From the NCBI RefSeq assembly GCF_023278565.1, contig NC_064673.1, forward strand, positions 62,001 to 126,000: DNA of 64,000 nt, given 5' to 3'. The notes below the pieces were generated by a model, which was not told the DNA's origin, did no database searches, and worked only from the letters and a program-made list of their open reading frames with translations. This stretch comes from Colletotrichum lupini. Its lineage: Eukaryota > Ascomycota > Sordariomycetes > Glomerellales > Glomerellaceae. Below, piece by piece: positions 57,555-64,000 of the stretch (position 1 is its first letter; every line of letters begins with the position of its first letter). The translations under genes and the position numbers were made by a program.

Positions 57555-57667
57555 ACTTAGGCCCTTTTTTTTTATAGTAATTACTAATAATCTATTTAGT
57601 TAAGTAATATAATACTAAACTTATAATTATAAATAAAGAGTTACGGGTTCGAATCCCGCTCTAAGTA
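57555..57667 (+). other. Degenerate tRNA-like / Pol III promoter-like sequence
   Basis: The stretch contains GGGTTCGAATCC (about 57645-57656), a perfect internal B box, and TAGTTAAGTAAT (about 57597-57608), which resembles an A box after RIP-type changes. TACTTAG near 57554 can pair with CTAAGTA at 57661-57667 as an acceptor stem, but the span of about 114 nt is too long for a plain tRNA and the D arm is poor. It lies in the right arm of the hAT element. It could be a decayed tRNA or a SINE head; a functional tRNA is unlikely. Confidence 0.25.
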
Positions 57668-57895
57668 TTTATATTCTTAATTATAAACTTCTATAAAGTA
57701 TAGTTAGGAATATCGATTTTTAATTAGCCCAGCCCCGGAATTCTTTTTTTCTAGGCGACCTTATATTTAATTAAATACGTTAAATATAGGGCCTTACGAT
57801 ATTTAATTATTTGACTTGCTAAAATTCCTATATTTGACTGTTTGTTTAACTTATTTATTTGATTAATTTGAATGGGTATAAGCGCTGGCGCTAAA

Positions 57896-58247
57896 GCTAT
57901 TTCAACGAGATACTAGCTAGAGTATTTACCTTAAAGTCTCCTAGGCCCGCTAGTTGAATCGAATTATGGTCCGAAGGCCCCAGCCACTTTACGAACGATT
58001 TCTAAGAAATTATATCCCAGAGACAGGGGGTGTGTGGAGCAAAATGGCATGATGCGTTGCATTTACCAACTAACAGCACAGGTCTGTATCCGTGGTCTGC
58101 GGTCAAGCAAACAGTTAAGTGGATGTTCTCGGCATGGCCCCTGACTCCTCTCTTTCTTTCGTAGAATCTGAGATCAAAACTCGCTAACCCCGCACTTGAC
58201 TGGCCCAGGTCTCAACCAATACAAGACCTCTAGAACACAACCTGATA
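57896..58247. promoter_or_regulatory. Original upstream region of the FAD monooxygenase gene, now detached
   Basis: About 350 bp of normal-composition DNA is caught between the hAT target duplication and the Fot-like element. If the Fot-like copy were absent, this DNA would join the start codon directly (the leader would continue from about 58245 to 60363). It therefore likely holds the native proximal promoter. No gene is supported. Confidence 0.5.
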
Positions 58248-60360
58248 AGTCGACCCACCCCCTTTTGGCCACCCCCCCCTTTTGGCCACCCCATCAAAAC
58301 ATAGTATCAAAACATCGCCACTAACTATACTTAATTAATTAACTATCTTTTATTACTATAATAATATAGTTATTATTCTCCTTAGGTAATTCGACCCCTA
58401 CGAGTCGACTAGGACTAACTAAATAGTTACTAAAGTCCTCCTAAGCTCTTTATATATCCTAAATATTTACGAACCTAGTATTTAGGTCTATTAGTATACT
58501 CTTCTTTTTCTACGGCCTTAATTAGTTAACTTTAGCTTTTAGAACTTAAATATAATATTAAAATACTACTAAATAATAGGCTTGCTCGCTAAATACCTTT
58601 TTTATTTTTTTAAATAATAGTTATTAAGTATTATAGTCTAGACTAAGCTTTATAAATAACTTTAACTAATTATAGAGCTCGCTAGCCTTCCTAAGTATTA
58701 ACTAGTTAATAATAGACGCTACTAATGCCTAGTTAATAGCTTTTTTAGTATTACTAGTTACTTGCTTAGTATTTGCGGTCTTTTTAGTTAGTATAACTAG
58801 GTTAAATAGGATTATTAAATTAGTAAGTAGTCTAGCTATATTAAGGGGATATAGTCTAATTACTTTTTACTTACTTCGTATATTTAATAACATTAGACTA
58901 GCTAAACGAGCTTTTTAATAATAGCTTAAGAAGTACTACTTTTTAACGATAATAGAATTATTTACTATATCCTCTTTACTAAGCTCCTTTTTATACTTAG
59001 ACTTAATAGGTTTAAAGATAGCTATATTTAATAGCTAGAGGATATAAGAAGTATATAATAATAAGAATAGTAAGTAAACGTTATTTTTATAATATTCCTA
59101 TATAAATTCTATTATTATATAACTCCTATAGCTATCTAGAATTAATAATCGAGGCTTATTAAGTATATTAAGCCCCCTAAGGGGGGGGTCTTAGTTTATA
59201 ATAAAAATACTATTTTTAACTACTTAAGGGTAGTCTTATTAGTTATCTAGCTATTATTTATTACTATAAACTCCTAATTAATATAAGGGTTAAGTTTAAG
59301 TAGAAACTACTATTATTATACCGACTTTCTTTTATATATAACTAGTAATTTAATAGCTCGACTATTAATAAAAATATACTCGATTATAAATACCTAAGTA
59401 CGCGAACTAAGCTCTTTTTTTTATACTACTATAGTTTTTACTTTACTTAAAACTAGGCTATTAAATCCCTTACTCTCTAGAATATTAATCTTATTTATAT
59501 TATACTTATTAACCTATTTAATATCGCTAATTTTTAGTATATTAAGTAATCTAAACTATAACTTAATTATATTAGTAATAGCCCTATTTAGACGCTTCGA
59601 ATCGATAGTACGACTTTTTTAGACTTTAATTAATAAGTTCTTCCTTAAGAAAGCGTCTATTTATCTCTTCTTAAGAGGATTTATATCCCCCTAAGATTTT
59701 AGAACTCGCTTAGCGAATTTTATAAGCTATTTATAAATTAGTATAATGCTTAGATTATATTAAATACGAACTTATCAAGCTAGCTAGTCTGTCACGGCAG
59801 TGGGCACCAGGGCCCTGTGGGCCCTGTGGCTCAGCCTCAGGCTGCGAGGCTGAGCTCCCAGTGGTCACGTGACGAGCTGGACCGCTGGGCCCAAAGGGCC
59901 AGCCTGCCAGCTTCTGCCCACTGTTCTGTTTTTTCCCTCTTCACGTTAAGTCTTCAGTCAATTAGGTCAATACAGCAGCGTTCCGACCTGCCTCGAGATC
60001 CCTTTCGTGACAAGTCTTCTTATTATAAAAGAAGCCTCTAGAGGTCTATGAATGCTATTACCCTCGTCTAGTAGCCTCTTTTATAGTTATAAAAAGTTAA
60101 CTTTAGAACTCCGAACTTAATTAAGGCCTAATTAACTAAGAGACCTCTTCTAATAGCCTTAAGAGCCCGAATAACTTTATTTTCGGTATACGAGACTATT
60201 ATATATTAATAAATAAGTATATAAAAAAGAATTATATTTAGACGATTTTTATAATTATTATAGTAGTTTGAAAATCGTGGGTAGGGTTTTAATGCGGTAG
60301 CTGGGATAGAGAAATGGGGTGGCCAAAAGGGGGGGGTGGCCAAAAGGGGGTGGGTCGACT
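58248..60360. mobile_element. Fot-like element 2, RIP-degraded, carrying a solo-LTR-like insertion
   Basis: TIRs matching element 1 (AGTCGACCCACCCCC... and complement) occupy 58248-58293 and 60316-60360. TA is present intact on both sides (58246-58247 and 60361-60362). Without the 227-bp insertion and its target duplication it measures 1,886 bp. It aligns with element 1 along its full length (shared tails around 40,440-40,840 and 59,640-60,300), and the position of the nested element of copy 1 is empty here. No open frame survives RIP. The right end is 12 bp from the monooxygenase ATG. Confidence 0.87.
59790..60012. mobile_element. GC-rich solo-LTR-like insertion (223 bp) without RIP signs
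   Basis: It begins TGTCACGG and ends CGTGACA, with AGTC (possibly AGTCT) on both sides at 59786-59789 and 60013-60016. The corresponding site in Fot-like copy 1 (about 40,550) is uninterrupted. TG...CA ends, a short inverted TGTCACG repeat and a 4-5 bp duplication fit a solo LTR; a small inverted-repeat element is the alternative. The body is GC-rich with abundant CA and TG, in sharp contrast to the RIP-saturated host. An open frame across it (59817-60041) is not credible as a gene. Confidence 0.7.
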
Positions 60361-60372
60361 TACTCGAGTATT

Positions 60373-61711
60373 ATGGGAGAGAACTTTGAGGCAAGTCGCA
60401 TTCGCGTAGGCATCTTAGGCGCCGGTATCGCCGGCTGCTGCCTAGCTGTCGGTCTTCTCCAGAATCCACTTTTGGACGTTCAGCTGTTTGAGAGATATTC
60501 AGACATCCGAGTCCGCGGGTCCGGTCTTGCACCACATGGAAACGCCATCAGGGCCATGGATTTGATCTCGCCCAAGATCAAGCGGGCGTACTTCAAGAAA
60601 TCGCACTTCATGGCTGGTGACGAGAACACGGAAATGGCAACACAGTTCAAATTGACCAGTGGTGAACACGCTGGAGTTATCTTTGCTGAGTTGGGAAGGG
60701 CCAAGGGCAGGCGGACCGTTCACCGCGCGCACTTCATACAAGGACTCCTTGAAGAAGACGTGGTCCCGCATCAGCGCGTTCACTTCAGCAAGCGAGTCGC
60801 TAAAATGGAGGAAGACCCTTTGACACGTAAAATCACCGTTGCGTTCGAAGATGGCACTCAAGATGTGTTTGATATTGTTTTCGGTGCAGAAGGTGTCAAC
60901 AGCCCGACGAGGAAGTTTGTTCTGGGGCCTGGTCATCCAAACGCAGCTCCAGTCAATCACGACCAATGGCGCCAGTTCCACACCACCGTCCCCATGTGCG
61001 AAGCCAAAATGGTCGTCCCTGTAGAGTCAGTCAACACGGTCATCACGTATTGTACACCTTATGGGTTCATCAACGCTATCCCGCTTGACCTTGGCCAGAC
61101 GTTCAGCGTGGGCTGCTATCAAAGGGACACCAAATGCCCGGAACGTGGGGTCCCATTAGACCCTCAACTCTGGAAGGGTTCACTTCCAGGGGTAGATGCC
61201 TTGATATCTGTAAGTTTCATGGTTTCTAGTTATCCCTCATGGCATCATGGTCATCTAAACAGCCACATTCTAGCTTTTAGAGAAAGGGCACACAGAGGAC
61301 TGGACTCTTCAAGACCATGACCACGCCCCCTCCTACTACAGAGGAAGGGTAGCCATGGTCGGTGATGCCGCCCACGGGACACTTCCTCACTCAGGCAACG
61401 GCGCTGCTCAAGCGATCGAGGATTGCTCAGTGCTCACCGGCATCTTCTTGCGCTTGACATCCCTAGACGAGGTTGAAGCCGCTTTCAAATCCTATGACCA
61501 AGTGCGGATTCCTAGAAGTCAAAAGATTGTAGAGATCACGCGAAGTTTCGGGCGACTTTACAGCCGCGATCCTCACGAAATTGTCTTGGATGAGATGAAG
61601 GCCGAGATGAGGGAAGGTGGGATTTATATCAACGGTGTGGACATGGAGGCTCAAGTAGAGAGTGCCGTTGATGCCTTTGAGAGATTCAAAGGGATTCAAC
61701 TTGATGTTTGA
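60373..61711 (+). CDS. FAD-dependent aromatic monooxygenase (salicylate-hydroxylase-like)
   Basis: Two exons (60373-61209, 61274-61711) give 424 residues. The ATG at 60373 puts the FAD-binding GILGAGIAGCCLAVGL near residue 12. An open frame also continues upstream into the transposon TIR, so I reject the upstream start. The class A flavin monooxygenase signatures are present: GxGxxG at the N-terminus, a DG-like segment around FGAEGVNSPTRK, and the second FAD motif VGDAAHGTLPHSGNGAAQAIEDC in exon 2. Family members hydroxylate aromatic or polyketide-derived substrates with NAD(P)H and O2. The reading frame has normal CA/TG content, so RIP has not leaked into it. A 2.1 kb Fot-like element ends 12 bp before the start codon, so the leader and promoter are altered and expression may be low or changed. 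Confidence 0.88.
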
Positions 61712-62505
61712 GGAAAGAGCTTTGATTTCAGAGGTATAACATGTTTCACGACTAAATGGGTGTAAATGGCCTGTGCTTTCAACGCTGAAGATACGATGAA
61801 GACTCGCAAATTAGAGCTCACGATCCAATGCAGATTCTCATCAAATCATATGTCTCCCTTTGATTATCCACAAAACTCGGAGTTTCGTGGAGCTGTATGA
61901 GAGTCGATGCTGTCGTTGCGGATTTGTAGACTCAACTCGTTTGCATTGAGTCTTGGCCAAATGAGGGCACGGGCATTAGCAGAGTTGTATCTGTCAGCCC
62001 CAACACCTAGTCTTGAAGGATTGTCGGATGATTGAGGCTCGAGAAATCGATACGAGTATGACGGATGGTGTGCCGAGGTGAAACTATGCGTGCTCTCAGA
62101 GACCGAGTATGTATTGGTAGCGGACCGGTAGTAGAAGCTGTGCATTTCAAAACATTTGATAAGCCAGATGTCAGCGTTAGCATCGTAACTTGTCAGATTC
62201 GGCTGCTCTACATCACATTGACGAGGGTTTGGCGGTGAGATCGCTCTGAGGTAGTGGAAAAGGAGGTGTTGAGGGGAGGGAGCAGGTCAAGGCCAGTAAC
62301 ATGAGGCTTTGAGGAAATCTAGCCCTGAGTTTACTTTGTAAAATTGTGAGGTTAGTGTAAATGAAGTCTCTTCCTCCAAGATCCCAACCACAGATTTAGC
62401 CCGGAGGGGATGAGCGAGTTGAATACTTTGAAAGGACGCCAGGCTGGCTTCGCGAAAAGACCAAGTTTCTTCATCATCGTTACCACAGTGAGCTCAGCGT
62501 ACGTC
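61712..62505. terminator. Convergent 3' region
   Basis: About 790 bp lie between the monooxygenase (+) and the third NmrA-like gene (-). A minus-strand frame of 93 codons (61864-62145) shows no domain and is not annotated. Confidence 0.35.
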
Positions 62506-63435
62506 TTATTTGGTCTCTATGGGGCAGCCCTTGAGTCTCCCCCAGTCCTCAATCCCCGTCAAGCAAACCTTCAGCTCCTCCAACACAGGCGCCATATCCA
62601 CCTTGAAGGGCTTCTCCTCGGCATCATTGTACCATGTGTAAGCCCTTCTCGTCTCGTCCACGACGACTTCCAATTCCTTACCGGATTGCATCTGAGACTT
62701 CAATGCCGCAGCCATTTCCTCAGAAAATTGGTCCACCGTCTGGTTTTCAAACCCAACCTCTCGGCCCCACGCACGGCCCAACTTCTCGGCGAGTTGGGAC
62801 AATTTTACCGTCTCCGGGCCACCGACGACTATGTTCCGTCCATCGAGCTCCGCCGGGTCCCGTGCCAAGGCCGCAACCATCAGGAGCGCCAGATTATCGA
62901 GAGAAATCCACGACACCTCGAGGTCGGGTTTATGGCAGTAGACTATCCGCCCCTCGTCTCTAAGGCGCGGCAAAGTCCAGCCTTCTAGTAGGTTATCAAG
63001 GAAAACGCCGGGTTGTATCGAAACGAGTGCTACGCCGCTGCCTTTGACCTCCTCCCGCAAAATTCGGCGTGTCTCCCGACGATGCTCCTGAGCTTCAATG
63101 CCGACATTCTTCTCGGGGACGGGGAAGCTCGTGTTGAACACGATGATCTTTAGAGTCGACGACTGCGCAGCGGCCTCGGCCCCAATAGTCCTCGCGGCGG
63201 CATAGAGGAAATCAGCTGGCTGAAAGGAAGGCAAGTTCAACAAGACTGCTTCTGCACCGGACAGAGCAGCACGGACGGCGGACCGGTCGGTGAGCTCTGC
63301 GATACGGGTCTCGACGGGCGGCGAAGTAATGCGGGGTTGCCGGCTCACGGCGATGGGATAGTGGTTTGCCGCCTTGAGAGCTGAGATTTGGGCGATGCCC
63401 TGTCCGCCTGTTGCGCCGAAGACAACCACGCGCAT
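62506..63435 (-). CDS. NmrA-like NAD(P)-binding protein (third copy)
   Basis: A single exon of 309 codons. The N-terminus MRVVVFGATGGQGIAQISAL is a clear NAD(P)-binding GxxGGxG loop. AVSRQP (basic residue after strand 2, suggesting NADPH), IAELTDRSAVRAALSGAEAVLLN, GVALVSIQPGVFLDNLLEGW and WISLDNLALLMVAALARDP follow in the order expected of NmrA/atypical SDR proteins. There is no classical catalytic triad. It is tail-to-tail with the FAD monooxygenase. It could be a redox-sensing regulator or a reductase in the same pathway; the sequence does not decide. Confidence 0.87.
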   Translation of the reverse strand: MRVVVFGATGGQGIAQISALKAANHYPIAVSRQPRITSPPVETRIAELTDRSAVRAALSGAEAVLLNLPSFQPADFLYAAARTIGAEAAAQSSTLKIIVFNTSFPVPEKNVGIEAQEHRRETRRILREEVKGSGVALVSIQPGVFLDNLLEGWTLPRLRDEGRIVYCHKPDLEVSWISLDNLALLMVAALARDPAELDGRNIVVGGPETVKLSQLAEKLGRAWGREVGFENQTVDQFSEEMAAALKSQMQSGKELEVVVDETRRAYTWYNDAEEKPFKVDMAPVLEELKVCLTGIEDWGRLKGCPIETK

Positions 63436-64000
63436 GATGTGGATTTGTTCGCTTGTTGCTGAAGAATTGCTGAAGGATTCTTGGGTGCATGAGCCAAGTT
63501 CTCCATCGCCGACAGAACCGAGTTGCGTCGGTTCAATACACCGCGGCCCTAAATGTTACACCAGACTTGCGGTGTCCCCAATATTTTTATTTCTACCTAG
63601 CATAACGCCATCTCTGTATTTTCTTCTATGCGTAATGAACTTATGAGTGAGGAGGTTAGAGTGTTTATATTGTTAGAGGGATACCGGCCACTTGCCAACT
63701 GAAACCGGGAAGGCCTAAGTACCTCTGTAACTGACTGGAAATCGTTCAACCCGAACGGGCAGAATTTCTAGCTGACAGTAATCCTTTTTTGGTCAAGTGC
63801 GTGATTTTATCGCGTGGGCTATGTTACATTGGAACCATCATGCTAAACCAAGTGTGGTTACTCCAAGTTTTCATCTTATCAATCTCCTATCAGTTACCTC
63901 CTGATCACGAGATCCATGATCATGTTCGGTCTAATTATACGGAGTAGTGACTAGGAAATAGAATTACTTGACTTTTCCCATCCTATGGCTTACTAAAGAT
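63436..64000. promoter_or_regulatory. Upstream region of the third NmrA-like gene, to the window edge
   Basis: No gene is supported in the last 565 bp. It would contain the promoter of the minus-strand NmrA-like gene. Composition is normal. Confidence 0.4.

Larger units (their letters stand above)
47268..57887. mobile_element. hAT-superfamily transposon, RIP-degraded, split by an LTR retrotransposon
   Basis: A perfect 8-bp target duplication, GCGCTAAA, flanks the element at 47260-47267 and 57888-57895. Just inside are inverted ends: the left reads TAGCGCTTATACC, the right (complement) CAGCGCTTATACC, and similarity continues for about 35 bp. The differences (CA to TA) are RIP-type. An 8-bp duplication with CAG...CTG ends is diagnostic of hAT elements. 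Removing the nested 7.4 kb retroelement and its duplicated 5 bp leaves about 3.19 kb, the size of fungal hAT elements with one transposase gene. No open frame survives, and CA/TG are almost absent. Assignment below superfamily is not possible. Confidence 0.88.

Noticed and set aside
57555..57667. Functional tRNA gene
   Set aside because: The B box is perfect, but the arms cannot be folded into a normal cloverleaf of 72-76 nt and the surroundings are RIP-degraded.
59817..60041. Plus-strand open frame of 74 codons
   Set aside because: It spans the solo-LTR-like insertion and its junction with the RIP-degraded element, so it is a by-product of GC-rich sequence.
37103..60360. CRISPR-like or satellite arrays in the AT-rich blocks
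   Set aside because: The repeats resolve into transposon TIRs and LTRs; no regularly spaced array was seen, and the DNA is eukaryotic.
60319..60372. Upstream extension of the FAD monooxygenase frame into the preceding sequence
   Set aside because: The extra residues are encoded by the C/G-rich transposon TIR and are Gly/Lys/Trp-rich with no family match; the ATG at 60373 gives a normal N-terminus.
61864..62145. Minus-strand frame of 93 codons downstream of the monooxygenase
   Set aside because: Ser/Tyr-rich with no domain; it lies in the 3' region between two convergent genes.

Overview
The window is nuclear DNA of a filamentous ascomycete (Pezizomycotina; Sordariomycetes, possibly Hypocreales, is only an impression from protein style). 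The evidence is small GT-AG introns of about 40-113 bp, Zn2Cys6, NmrA and fungal DUF3638 families, and two AT-rich blocks in which CA/TG dinucleotides have almost vanished while CG, CC and CT remain. That is the mark of repeat-induced point mutation (RIP).

Layout. 1-13.5 kb: a low-complexity poly-Q protein and a giant 11-exon DUF6606/DUF3638/DUF3645 gene with one apparent frameshift, both on the minus strand. 16.0-31.3 kb: a five-gene group made of an UNC93-like transporter, a Rieske non-haem-iron oxygenase, a sarcosine-oxidase-like flavoenzyme, a Zn2Cys6 regulator and a four-domain dimethylglycine-oxidase-like protein. Together these could strip the three N-methyl groups of glycine betaine (or a similar methylated amine) in order, betaine to dimethylglycine to sarcosine to glycine. 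Both flavin oxidases end in a peroxisomal PTS1-like tripeptide. 31.4-36.7 kb: a divergent pair, an HSPA12-type Hsp70 and an unrecognised coiled-coil protein.

37.0-60.4 kb is a transposon compartment that can be resolved into layers. A ~1.9 kb Fot-like element (TA target duplication) sits inside the 3' part of an MDR dehydrogenase gene and has itself received a second Fot-like element. Two NmrA-like genes follow. Next is a hAT element with a perfect 8-bp target duplication (47,268-57,887), which has received a 7.4 kb LTR retrotransposon with two 205-bp LTRs. A third Fot-like element ends 12 bp before the start codon of an FAD monooxygenase and carries a 223-bp GC-rich solo-LTR-like insertion without visible RIP. 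A third NmrA-like gene closes the window.

The oxidoreductases around the repeats (MDR dehydrogenase, FAD monooxygenase, three NmrA-like proteins) look like a small accessory metabolic locus partly broken by transposition. All exon models were read by hand from splice motifs and frame continuity. No database search was possible.
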